Source of the DNA: Bog-473 sp963728845
GTDB taxonomy: Bacteria > Actinomycetota > Acidimicrobiia > Acidimicrobiales > RAAP-2
Length of the DNA stretch: 64,000 bases
Direction: 5' to 3'
NCBI GenBank assembly: GCA_963728845.1
Contig: CAVSLS010000021.1
Location: forward strand, 434,001-498,000
A program made the translations under genes and the position numbers. Position 1 is the stretch's first letter; each line of letters opens with the position of its first letter. The notes beneath the pieces were generated by a model. It was given only the letters and a program-made list of their open reading frames with translations, ran no database searches and was not told the DNA's origin. Positions 43,597 through 52,932 of the stretch are shown here, one piece after another.

Positions 43597-45452
43597 CGGT
43601 GACCGACACGGCCTTGCTTGTGCTCGACTGTCCACCGGAATCCTTAACTGTGCTCTGCACGGTATAGGCGCCGTTGGGGAACCTTGTCGTGAGCCAGGCT
43701 CCCAGCCAGCCGTATCGGAACTGAGAAGCGCGAACCCGTTCGACTTGTTGCCCCGCAGAATCGCTAATTTGGAAATCCACTGAGGTTATCGGGTAGTCGC
43801 TGGACGCCGTCGCGAGGAGAAAGATTGCCCCCCGAACAATGGTGTCGTTCGCCGGCTTCGCAACGCGGGTACTCGGCGGCGGGACCGACACCTTCGGGAG
43901 GCTCATTCGTTCCAGGCGGGAGCCCTCGCTCGTAGCGAAGAAACTGAGGTGGTCCTTCTTGGCGGCTTCCGCGAGAGCACGAATGTTTGCAAAGGCAAAA
44001 TCTCCGTTCGGGAACAGCGCCGACTTGATCAGAGAATCTGGCGCGTCAGCAGCATGAGCGGCCACCAAGTCATCGAACTGGTACATTCTTCGACTACCTG
44101 CGCCTAGCGGAATGCCATTCTCAATACCGGCCCAGACCTCTACGGCAATAAGGAGGATCGCGACACAGCGAAGGGCTACGAGCAGTTCCTGCCTCCATGT
44201 GTCTCGAATGGTCGGAAGAAGGGGTGTCGCATTGCGAACGTTTGCAAGGGCAGCTGAGATGACGGCGGAGAAACTGGCTACCACGGACTCTTCCTCATGA
44301 CCAGGCCAACGTTCGAGCAGGCAGAGGTAGCAGCCGACGAGGATCAGCAGATCCTCGGGCACATAGCGTGACCGTGCCGCTCCCGAGAGCCCCACATTCG
44401 CTCGCCCGATCGTCAGGAAGATCACAAGGAGAAGGCCGAAACAGATCAATGCGGGTCCAACCGGACTTCTCGAGGGACTACGGCGTCGCCCGTACAAGGC
44501 GACGGCGAGGCACACAACGGCGAGGAGAAAGACCGCCACTCCGATCGTGAGAATGGCGGGGTCTGAGTCAGCACCGAGAGTGACTGGGGAAGCGTTCCCC
44601 CCGTGAGGTCGCCAATTGCAAAGAAGAAGTATTGGACTCCCAATAAGGGATGCGCCAGGACGTATCCCTTGCCCCCCGGCGCGCCGGAACCCGTTGCCGC
44701 GAAGTCATAGTGATAGAAGTACAGCGCCGTCGTCGCCACGGCTGCGAGCAACCAGGTCAACACGAACGCTCGAGGGCGGCGCTTCCAGAGTAAGACGCCC
44801 AACCCCACCGGCCAGATAACGAGTGCATCGAGTGCGGAGTAGCTCCCAATCACGGCCGTTGCGATGGCCATGACGAGAATCAGCCAGCTCGATCTCTGAA
44901 GATCCAAGAGAAAGATCGTTGCTGCCAGCGTGGCTATGACCAAATACACCCAGATGTTGAAGCCCTCCAAGGTGGCTTCACATTGGGCGAGTGTGAACAT
45001 CAGGAACGCCACTGGAAGGTAGAAGACCAGGCGCGTGCGGGCTACGTCTTGCCTGTGGGCAAGGATGATCAGCGCGAAGGCAATCACGAGCAGAACTGCA
45101 CTGAGATACTGCTCGGTCAGAATGTTGAAGTTGGTAAGGCGACCGAGTGCGAGCACTATCAGGTTCGGGAAGAACCAGCGTTCTTCGCCGTGTTGCGTCC
45201 ACAGCGCCGACACCGTGGTGTGCGAGTAGTCATTGAAGAAAAATGGAGTGTGCGTCAGAAGACCGATGTTGTCCCACTGGTCGTAGAAGATCCCATTGAC
45301 GCCGTATTGATGAATGAACCAGAAGTACAGCGCCACCGGTACGAGCAGAAGCACTGCGGCTGCGCCAACAATGAACGGGACTATTCGGCCTCGGGATTTG
45401 GTTGGCGGACGCGCGGAGTCGTTGCCGTGTCCGTAACGCTCAGAGCATCCAT
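43586..45452 (-). CDS. Polytopic membrane protein with a C-terminal bacterial Ig-like domain, frame broken
   Basis: ATG 45452 (MDALSVTDTAT) joins after a one-base step to RIVPFIVGAA VLLLVPVALYFWF; if that step is wrong, translation starts at GTG 45354. First frame has TM1, then YDQWDNIGLLTHTPFFFNDYSHTTVSALWTQHGEERWFFPNL, several helices (to about 44560); second frame adds helices and ends with an extracytoplasmic domain PANDTIVRGAIFLLATASSDYPITSVDFQI...GWLGAWLTTRFPNGAYTVQSTVKD, a bacterial Ig-like (Big) fold. The layout resembles GT-C/YfhO-like sugar-transfer proteins, but the function is not known. Local GC content is lower than in neighbours. Confidence 0.65.
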
Positions 45453-46295
45453 CCTATGTCCCAAGGTTGGGTACGATCATCCACGAGCTCGCGATCTGTA
45501 CCGAGCGCCATCCCCTGCTCAGCGGAGCGGTGGGTCGATGCGTTGGATGGATGAGCCAATGCCCACGAGGCGTTTTCCATTCTCCGTCGACAAGCCCGAC
45601 GGCGGTGAAATCCGGGTCACCGTATCCCAGGTTCATTGTAAAGGTCAATCACGAGCCCGCTTGGGTCATCGACACCGCGCCAAGGCGGACAACCTGATCT
45701 ATTTCCAGGGTACGAGGGTTCAAAGGTCGCGGAGGAGGCCGCCATGGGGACTGTGGCCAGGCGCGGATATCCAATTCCCCGCCAAGAACCGGCAGTATCC
45801 GAACATCCGCAGGAAACGAAGGTCGTCACGTTGCTCCTGCCGCGGATGCAATACCGATAAGGGTCCGATTTCTGCATGGATTTCAATAGACATTTCCGAT
45901 GCCCAAGGCAGGCGAGGTCTGCCCCGGCTTTATCGCCGAGCCGGGACCATGCTGGCGGATGGTCTACAGCCGCCAGATGCAGGCGACCCACTGCAACGAG
46001 AAACCTTCGGGGATGGGCCGCTGGTTCAACCCAAGGGTGACCGCTGGTTTCGAGTCTGGGCGTGTCCCGACCACCTAGACGGCCGGACGGGGCTGCGGCA
46101 GTTCGGGGGCCGAGGGCGGGTAGGTAAGGGTGCCCCTACCAAGCAGGCACAACGGACATACCCCAGGCGATCCTTCCGCTTCAGCGATGCTGGTTTGAGC
46201 GCCCGGTTGGGTCGCCCGTTCCAGCGGTGTCGCCTCATCTCTGCCGGTGCTATAAGTGCACTCGTGACAGGGATGCCACGAAGCTTCTGGAGAAG
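45453..46295. other. Gene-poor 843-base stretch in the accessory island
   Basis: No recognisable gene. Open frames exist on both strands (for example 45454-45648 and 45617-45991 on minus) but none shows family features or a supported start. The two minus pieces, joined, read DPDFTAVGLVDGEWKTPRGHWLIHP, which could be a decayed domain. Base composition is uneven. Confidence 0.5.
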
Positions 46296-47093
46296 ATGAT
46301 CTGGCATGACGATGAACATCTTCAAATCGGAGAGACCAACTTCCTGCTAACCATCGACGCCGGGATCTGGGACGCCGCCATTAAATCAACTCCAGAGCAC
46401 TTCCTTTTACTCAAAAACAAGTGGTTGGTGCAGAATACGCTTCAGTTTTTGCCCAAAACCGTTGACAACGTGATCGAGCTCGGTTTTTTCGAGGGTGGAG
46501 CCATCGTGTTGTACGAAGAGCTCTTTTCACCCGTGCGATTCGTGGGCGTGGACATCCAGACCGACCGCGTGAAAGTGCTGGATCACTACCTTGAGCGACG
46601 GTCGGCGACAGAGCGAGTCCGTCTGTACTACGGAACCGACCAACAGGACCGCCAGGCTCTCAAGTCGATAGCCCACGAGAACTTCAAGGATCAGCCCCTC
46701 GACCTCGTCATCGACGACGCGTCACACTTCTACGAACCGGCCAAATCGTCGCTCAACGTGTTCCTTCCCTTGCTTCGTCCGGGAGGTGTTTATCTGATCG
46801 AGGACTGGGCGTGGGCACACTGGCAACAAGGTGTCGAGGCATTCCAACCAAGGGGGACCACCGGATACGCCGATCAAAAGATCCCATTGACAAGCCTCGT
46901 CTTTGAAGCAGTGATGCTTGCAGCGAGCCGCCCGGACATCATCAGCGATGTCTATATAGATGCGGGACGAGCGTTTCTCACCCGGGGTCAAGAGTTCATA
47001 ACGGACGAGGATTTCGATATCGGCAATTCCTACCTGACGAGCCGGTGGAAAATGGACTTCTCTGGGCCAGAACAACGCCCGTCGATATGTTGA
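46296..47093 (+). CDS. SAM-dependent methyltransferase (cephalosporin-hydroxylase/Methyltransf_24-like)
   Basis: 265 residues from ATG 46296 (GGAG upstream). Starts MIWHDDEHLQIGETNFLLTID. SAM-fold pattern: NVIELGFFEGGAIVLYEE (motif I, with GFFEGG), FVGVDIQTDRVKVLDHYL, LDLVIDDASHFYEPAKSSLN, LLRPGGVYLIEDWAWAHW. These proteins modify glycans or antibiotics; the substrate is unknown. A damaged near-copy lies at 48715-49445 on the other side of the insertion sequence. Confidence 0.8.
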   Translation: MIWHDDEHLQIGETNFLLTIDAGIWDAAIKSTPEHFLLLKNKWLVQNTLQFLPKTVDNVIELGFFEGGAIVLYEELFSPVRFVGVDIQTDRVKVLDHYLERRSATERVRLYYGTDQQDRQALKSIAHENFKDQPLDLVIDDASHFYEPAKSSLNVFLPLLRPGGVYLIEDWAWAHWQQGVEAFQPRGTTGYADQKIPLTSLVFEAVMLAASRPDIISDVYIDAGRAFLTRGQEFITDEDFDIGNSYLTSRWKMDFSGPEQRPSIC

Positions 47094-47266
47094 AACGGTG
47101 GGTTCCGCTCTCGATCGGGAAGCGGGTTCCGCCCTCAAATGACCGCGTGGGCTCACGAGCACATCCCCCATTAAGGGGACGTCTTTCGAGAGTGAGAACT
47201 GGAGCTGGCCCGCCGATGGACGTGCCGATGCTCCAACGAGCCAAATATGCCGCGGGGACTTAAGCG
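46611..47266 (+). repeat. Long direct repeat, copy 1 (methyltransferase 3' half and downstream)
   Basis: From GAGCGAGTCC at 46611 to the ACTTAAGCG at about 47266 the sequence recurs at 48793-49445. In the first 60 bases there are only three mismatches. The repeat includes about 170 bases downstream of the methyltransferase stop (47094-47266), where no gene is seen. It ends exactly where the insertion sequence begins. Confidence 0.9.
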
Positions 47267-48708
47267 GGCTCTTCGCGTCTGAGTAGGGAGTAGCCCGTGG
47301 CGGGGTATCCGCGAACGCGGCCAGAGGTCCCGCAATCGTTGCTGTTGTTCGAAGACGGCAACGAAGGAGACCTCTGACGATGGACGACGCTACTGGCCTG
47401 GCCGAGGCACTGGTTGGGACTCGACGGCTTCTGGGTGCTCGACGGTGCAGCGAGAACCCCGACGAGGTCTCCATCACGGTCGAGACGACGGCCGATGTCG
47501 TCGGCTGCCCCCGCTGTGGTGTCCGGGCGCTGGCCAAGGAGCGCAAGCGCGTCGACATCCGGGACCTGCCCTGCTTCGGGCGGCCGGCCCGGCTCGTCTG
47601 GCTCAAGCGCCGCTGGTGCTGCGCCGATCCGGACTGCGAGCAGAGGACCTGGACCGAGGGATCGCCGCACGTCCCGTCTCGCGCCGTGCTCACGCGTGCG
47701 TGCCGGTGCCGAGGCCACGCGCCAAGTGGGTGCGCTGGCCCTCCCCGTCGCCGTCGTGGCTCGAAGAGCTCGGGGTGTGCTGGTGGACCGTCATGGACGC
47801 CGTCGAGCTCCACGGCACCCCGCTCGTCGACGACCCCGCTCGGGTGGGCCACGTCCGGGCCCTCGGCATCGATGAGACGTCGTTCCTCTCGGCGACGAGG
47901 GAGCACGCCACGCATCTACGCCACGGGCATGGTCGATCTCGACGACCCCAAGGCTCATCGACATGATCGAGGGCAACAGCGCCGCTGACCTGCGCCGATG
48001 GTGCGCCGAGCAAGACCCGCTGTGGCTCGAGACCATCGAGGTGGTCGCCACCGACCTCGCCGAGAGCTACCGGCGCGGCATCGCCGGGCACCTCGAGCAC
48101 ACCGTGCGCGTCGCCGATCCGTTCCACGTCGTGCGCGCCGCCAACCGGGTGCGTCGACAAGGTGCGCCGCCGGGTCCAGAACGAGACCCTCGGGCACCGG
48201 GGCCGCAAGGCCGACCCGCTCTATCGGATCCGAAAGCTCCTCCTCGCCGGCTCTGAGCGCCTCGACGAGCGCGGCCATGAGCGCATGCTGCTCGGTCTGC
48301 GCCGAGGGGACCCGCACGACGAACTGCTCGGGGCCTGGCTGGCCAAGGAGTCGGTGCGCGACGTCTACCTGACGGAGAAGGTCGGCGAGGCCCGCACGCT
48401 GCTGAACAAGGCCATCGTCGGCTGCAAGAGCGACGAGGTCGCCGAGATCCGCTCGCTCGGCGACACGCTCGAGCGCTGGCAGTCAGAGATCTTGAACCAT
48501 CACCGCACCGGGGCCTCCAACGGTCCCACCGAGGGCATGAACCTGTGCGTGAAGAGGATCAAGCGGGCCGGCCATGGCTTCGCCAGCTTCAAGCACTATC
48601 GCCTGCGAGTCTACTTCACGCTGGCGGTGTACTGGCCCAGGCGTCATCCCGCCCCGCATCAAGCCAGGCGGATGCTGAAGACGTTCTTGGGGAGTTGACG
48701 CAAACGCC
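47267..48708. mobile_element. ISL3-family insertion sequence
   Basis: Left end GGCTCTTCGCGTC (47267-47279); right end, GACGCAAACGCC (48697-48708), is an imperfect inverse of it, so the right terminal repeat seems eroded. Carries one transposase gene. GGCTCTT-type ends and the GGGGAGTTGACGC just before the right end fit ISL3 elements. No clear target-site duplication is visible, suggesting rearrangement after insertion. Confidence 0.82.
47380..48698 (+). CDS. ISL3-family transposase, several frame breaks
   Basis: ATG 47380 (AAGGAG upstream). N-terminal zinc-finger region CPRCGVRALAKERKRVDIRDLPCFGRPARLVWLKRRWCCADPDC, then WLEELGVCWWTVMDAVE and catalytic LGIDETSFL (first Asp), later VVATDLAESYR (second Asp), ADPFHVVRAAN, and C-terminal HRTGASNGPTEGMN (Glu) plus KRIKRAGHGFASFKHYRLRVYF. 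Breaks near 47700, 47745, 47915 and 48150. DDE-type. Inactive if the breaks are real. Confidence 0.82.
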
Positions 48709-48714
48709 TACTTG

Positions 48715-49445
48715 CCACGCTCGACCGCGTGAAAGGCAGTCGGGCTGTACGGGAGGCCAGGGTGCCACCCCTTGAGATAGGGGGGGGGAAAAGAGCGAGT
48801 CCGCCTGTACTACGGAACAGACCAACAGGACCGCCAGGCCCTCAAGTCGATAGCCCACGAGAACTTCAAGGATCAGCGCCTGGACCTCGTCATCGACGAC
48901 GCCTCACACTTCTACGAGCCGCCTAAGACGTCGCTCAACGTGCTGCTTCCCTTGCTTCGTCCGGGAGGTGTCTATCTGATCGAGGACTGGGCGTGGGCAC
49001 ACTGGCAACAAGGTTTCGAGGCTATTCCAACCACGGGGGACCACCGGACACGCCGATCAAGAGAGCCCATTGACACGACTCGTCTTTGAAGCAGTGATGC
49101 TTGCAGCGAGCCGCCCGGAGATCATCAGCAACGTTCATATAGATGCGGGACGAGCGTTTCTCACCAGGGTCAAGAGTTGATAACGGACGAGGATTTCGAT
49201 ATCAGCGCTTCCTACCTGACGAGCCGGTGGAAAATGGACTTCTCGGCCAAGACGACGCCCGTCGATAGGTTGAAACGATGGGTTCCGCTCTCGATCCGCA
49301 AGCGGGTTCCACCCTCAATCGCCGCATGGGCTCACGAGCACATCCCCCATTAGAGGGACGCTCTTCGAGAGTGAGAACTGGAGTTAGCTGGCCCGCCGAT
49401 GACGTGCCGATGTCCAACGAGCCGATATGCCGCGGGACTTAAGCG
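48715..49445 (+). pseudogene. 5'-truncated second copy of the methyltransferase
   Basis: Homology to the gene at 46296 begins with GACCGCGTGAAAG just right of the IS end, continues after a diverged patch at 48793, and runs to 49445, past the equivalent of the stop. It lacks the first ~90 codons including the SAM motif and carries several frame disruptions (for example around 49020 and 49170). It cannot encode a working enzyme. Together with copy 1 it flanks the insertion sequence. Confidence 0.85.
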
Positions 49446-49721
49446 CGGTTTTGTTAGGGCTCAGGGGGTACCCCGTGCCCAAGCGCTCACTAAACTCCGA
49501 AGCGCAACGAACATGAGCGAAATGGATTATGACAGTCGGTTTACTGATTCCTCGATACCGCTGAGTAGTCTCCACCCATAAGTGGTGGGTCACCGTCGTG
49601 CAATATCCGCCGTGTTGCGAAGACGCGATGAGTCTTGTCGCTGACGAACGCTGAAGAACGGCGGGTCGGATTTAGTGCCTGACCTGCAAAGATGCAGGTA
49701 GCGGCGGCGCCCGTAGCAGAC
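49446..49721. other. Intergenic gap right of the truncated methyltransferase copy
   Basis: 276 bases, no supported gene. A short open frame MSEMDYDSRFTDSSIPLSSLHP (from ATG 49512) is too weak to call. This marks the right border of the lower-GC island. Confidence 0.5.
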
Positions 49722-50180
49722 CTACGGAAGGTAGACGACGGCGCGCCAACGTCCTGTCATCTCGGCGCGGCACAAGGCTGTCCCGGCGCCGACGCACCAG
49801 GAGATGACGTCGCCCTCGCGGGCGTCCACCGGCGTTCGCAAGACGAGTCCTCTCCGGGCGTGGTCCTGGCGCACCGCCCATCCGCCGGGCACCACCACTC
49901 CGACCTCGGCCAGGCGCGCCACCGCCCTGGCCCCCGTCGGGTGCATGAGCCCGACCGTCATCCCCTCGGTGTCGCGGCGGTCCCGCTTGGGCGGCATGAT
50001 CGTCGCCATCGTGACCGGAGGCGCCCGGTTCCCGAAGAAGGCGAACAGACCGGTGGGCGGATCGACGTCGACGGCATCCTCGTCGATCCCGGGCAGGAGG
50101 TTGACCCAGCCGCTCCCTGCAGCCCGCAACTCCGCCAGGGCGACGGCCACGTCGGCCACGTCGGGGGGCGTGAACTCCAT
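49722..50180 (-). CDS. Conserved hypothetical protein, about 152 residues
   Basis: From ATG 50180: MEFTPPDVADVAVALAELRAAGSGWVNLLPGIDEDAVDVDPPTGLFAFFGNRAPPVTMATIMPP then a C-part with SWCVGAGTALCRAEMTGRWRAVVYLP. ATG 50216 (MAQVSSRRETKT) would overlap the nitronate monooxygenase gene by 13 bases and is also plausible. No known catalytic motif seen. Co-directional with the monooxygenase gene just upstream. Confidence 0.6.
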   Translation of the reverse strand: MEFTPPDVADVAVALAELRAAGSGWVNLLPGIDEDAVDVDPPTGLFAFFGNRAPPVTMATIMPPKRDRRDTEGMTVGLMHPTGARAVARLAEVGVVVPGGWAVRQDHARRGLVLRTPVDAREGDVISWCVGAGTALCRAEMTGRWRAVVYLP

Positions 50181-50203
50181 CGTCTTCGTCTCGCGGCGGC
50201 TGC

Positions 50204-51279
50204 TCACCTGCGCCATCCTGACAGCAGCCGTTCGACCACCTCGCGGGCCGGCCGCGCCTCGGCCTGGCGGAAGGCCGTCCCGGCGTAGAGGCTCATGTGC
50301 TGGGCGTCGCCCGCTCGCGTCGCTGCGGCCCGCAGGGGTCGCGTGGCGTTGTTGACCTCGGGGTAGGCCGCGGGCGCCCCGGGGTGGCGCCCGCACCATC
50401 GCATTGACCAGCGCCCGGGCCCGGCGGCCGCTGAACGCCCGCGTGACCGCCGTCTGCGCGAACGCCGGATCGGCCAAGGCGTCCTTGTGGGCCGGGGCGC
50501 GCCACTCTCGGGGCAGCGGAGGAACGCCGTGCCGGCCTGAACCAGATCGGCGCCGCGCGCCAGGAGATCGACGACGTCGTCGGGCCCGCCCACCCCGCCC
50601 GCCGCCACCAGCGGGACCAACGTGTGCTGCCGCACCGCGGCCAGGAGGGCCCGCACCGGTCGATCCTGGTCGGGGCGGTCGTCGTTGGCCAGACTGCCCC
50701 GGTGGGCCCCCGCCTCCGCGCCTTGGAGGCAGAGTGCGTCGGGGCCCACCCGCAGCGCATGCGCCGCCTCCTCGGGCGTCGTCACGGTGAGGAGCACGAT
50801 CGATCCGGCGGCCTGCAACGACCGCACGACTTCCGCGTCGGGAACCCCGAAGGTGAAGCTCGACCGCGGCCGGCGGCCGGGCCACCAGTGCGTCGACCTT
50901 GGCGCCGTAGTCGTCGTCGTCCCACGTCGGCGCACCCACCGTGACGCCGAGCTCCGATGCCTCGGCCTCGAGCGAGGCCACATAGGCCTCGACCCGGGCC
51001 CGGTCCGCCGCGGGCTGCCCCGGCACGAACACGTTGACGCCGAAGGCGTCGACCCCCGCGGCACGCACCGCTGCCATCTCGGCCGCCATGGCAGCCGGCG
51101 TCTTGTACCCGGCGGCCAGGAAACCCCAGCGCGCCCGCGCCCGCGGCGGCCCCGACGAGCTCGACCGTGGAGGGTCCACCGGCCATCGGCGCCACGATCA
51201 GCGGCAGCGGCCCGAGATCCCGCAACGTCGGGCCACCTCGGGAAGGGCCGGCCCGTGAGGTCACCGTCACACCCCACAC
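50204..51279 (-). CDS. Nitronate monooxygenase-family protein, about four frame breaks
   Basis: Frames join as LRDLGPLPLIVAPMAGGPSTVELVGAAAGAGA / WGFLAAGYKTPAAMAAEMAAVRAAGVDAFGVNVFVPGQPA / FGVPDAEVVRSLQAAGSIVLLTVTTPEEA, DALCLQGAEAGAHRGS, VPLVAAGGVGGPDDVVDLLARGADLVQAGTAFLRC / HKDALADPAFAQTAVTRAFSGRRARALVNAM / PAAYPEVNNATRPLRAAA. FMN-binding TIM barrel with the GAEAGAHRG phosphate/active loop. Breaks near 51130, 50870, 50525 and 50400. Thirty bases separate it from the divergent nitroreductase. Confidence 0.8.
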
Positions 51280-51309
51280 TTAGCCACCGGCCGCTACGGT
51301 GGGCAACTC

Positions 51310-52020
51310 GTGAACCTGGACCTCGTCGACACGCTGCGTACTACCGGCGCGGTCCGAGAATTCGACCCCGAGCCGGTGGCGGACCACGTGCTCGCACGCC
51401 TCCTCGATACGGCCCGCTTCGCCCCGAGTGGAGGCAACCGTCAGGGTTGGCGCGTCATCGTGGTCGAGGACGCCGCCACCCGCGCCGCGCTGCGCGACAT
51501 TTACCTGAGCGGCTGGTACGAATACCTGGCCATGGTCTCGGCCGGCCTCGTGCCCTGGGCGCCGGTGACCGACCGCGAGGCGGAGGCGGCCGCCATCGCG
51601 GATGCGGCGCGGTTCGCCGAAGCCGGCGCCGCCGCGCCGGGTTTTGCCGAGACGCTCGAGGGCGCCCCCGCCCTGTTGCTCGTCCTGGCCGACCTCTCCG
51701 CCCTCGCGGCGGTCGATCGCGATCTGCCGCGCTACACCTTGGCCGGCGGCGCCTCCATCTACCCCTTCGTGTGGAGCGTGCTGCTGGCCGCCCGGGCCGA
51801 AGGCCTCGCCGGCGTCATGACGACCATGCCCGTTCGCCGCGAGGACGAGGTGCGGGCACTCTTCGACATCCCCGAGACGGTGGCGGTCGCCTCCTTGGTC
51901 GTGCTCGGCCGCCCGCTGGCGACCCCACGCCGGTTGAAGCGGGCACCGGTCGGCTCCTTCGCCTGGGTCGACCGCTACGAGGGCACCCCGCTCGGGGGCA
52001 CGGAGGGCGCGTCGACCTGA
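51310..52020 (+). CDS. Nitroreductase-family protein
   Basis: 236 residues from GTG 51310, a plausible leaderless start: TACGGT at 51295-51300. FMN-binding pattern RTTGAVREFDPEPVADHVLARLLDTARFAPSGGNRQGWRVIVVED and SIYPFVWSVLLAARAEGLAGVMTTMPVRRE. It reduces nitro or quinone compounds, or another substrate, using NAD(P)H. Next to a nitronate monooxygenase. Confidence 0.92.
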   Translation: MNLDLVDTLRTTGAVREFDPEPVADHVLARLLDTARFAPSGGNRQGWRVIVVEDAATRAALRDIYLSGWYEYLAMVSAGLVPWAPVTDREAEAAAIADAARFAEAGAAAPGFAETLEGAPALLLVLADLSALAAVDRDLPRYTLAGGASIYPFVWSVLLAARAEGLAGVMTTMPVRREDEVRALFDIPETVAVASLVVLGRPLATPRRLKRAPVGSFAWVDRYEGTPLGGTEGAST

Positions 52021-52074
52021 AGCACGGCCGCTTCGCCGGCCCGAATGGTGGCCTGCGCCATGATGGAATGGGTC

Positions 52075-52431
52075 ATGGCACAAAACGTTCTCGGCGAAGA
52101 GCTGCAGCCCTGCAACTACGAGCCGCTCACCGGCTTCTACCGCGACGGTTGCTGCAACACCGGCGCGGAGGACGTGGGCGTCCACACCGTCTGCACCCGG
52201 GTCACGGCGGAGTTCTTGGCCTTCTCGGCGTCGGTGGGCAACGACCTCTCGACGCCGCACCCCGAATTCGGCTTCGCCGGTCTCCGGCCTGGTGACCAGT
52301 GGTGCTTGTGCGCCCCGCGCTGGCAGGAGGCGTTCGAAGCGGGAGTGGCGCCCCAGGTCGTGCTGGCATCGACCCACGCCGCCACGTTGGAATGGGTGCA
52401 GCTCGGCGACCTGGTCGCCCACGCCATCTAG
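52075..52431 (+). CDS. DUF2237 protein
   Basis: 118 residues from ATG 52075. MAQNVLGEELQPCNYEPLTGFYRDGCCNTG, EDVGVHTVCTRVTAEFLAFSASVGNDLSTPHPEFGF and PGDQWCLCAPRWQEA are the family signatures with conserved Cys pairs. Function unknown; widespread in bacteria. Confidence 0.93.
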   Translation: MAQNVLGEELQPCNYEPLTGFYRDGCCNTGAEDVGVHTVCTRVTAEFLAFSASVGNDLSTPHPEFGFAGLRPGDQWCLCAPRWQEAFEAGVAPQVVLASTHAATLEWVQLGDLVAHAI

Positions 52432-52467
52432 TCTCAGGCCCGAGCACGGGGCAACGGAGGTCGCACC

Positions 52468-52932
52468 ATGGCAGAGAACACCGTCGTCAGCGTCGATCGG
52501 GTCATCAAGGCCCCGGCTGCCGCCATCTTCGCCGTGGTGGCGGACGCCTCCCGCCACCCCGAGATCGACGGCTCCGGCACCGTCGTCAAGGCGAAGGAGG
52601 GCGCGCCGCAGCGCCTGACACTCGGCTCGACGTTCGGCATGTCCATGAAGATGGGCGTGCCCTACTCCATGGCCAACACGGTGATCGAGTTCGAACCGGA
52701 CCGCCGTATTGCCTGGCAGACCGTGCTCTCGGGCCCTCTCGGTCGCTTCGTCGGCGGACGCATCTGGCGCTACCGGTTCGAGGACGTCGACGGGGGGACC
52801 AAGGTGACCGAGACCTGGGACATCAGCCAGGACAAGCAGCGGGTCTTCCTCAAGCACGGCAAGGTCGGCCAGCAGACGGCCGTGTCGATGTCCAAGACGC
52901 TTGATCGCCTGGCCGAGATCACCGAGTCGTGA
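52468..52932 (+). CDS. SRPBCC (polyketide cyclase/START-like) protein
   Basis: 154 residues, MAENTVVSVDRVIKAPAAAIFAVVADASRHPEIDGSGTV, then IAWQTVLSGPLGRFVGGRIWRYRFEDVDGGTKVTETWD. Helix-grip fold binding small hydrophobic ligands; common near steroid or polyketide genes. The stop overlaps the next start (GTGA). Confidence 0.9.
   Translation: MAENTVVSVDRVIKAPAAAIFAVVADASRHPEIDGSGTVVKAKEGAPQRLTLGSTFGMSMKMGVPYSMANTVIEFEPDRRIAWQTVLSGPLGRFVGGRIWRYRFEDVDGGTKVTETWDISQDKQRVFLKHGKVGQQTAVSMSKTLDRLAEITES

Noticed and set aside
45454..45991. Two minus-strand open frames in the gene-poor gap as a real gene
   Set aside because: No recognisable domain or start site and they must be joined by a frame step; at most a decayed remnant.
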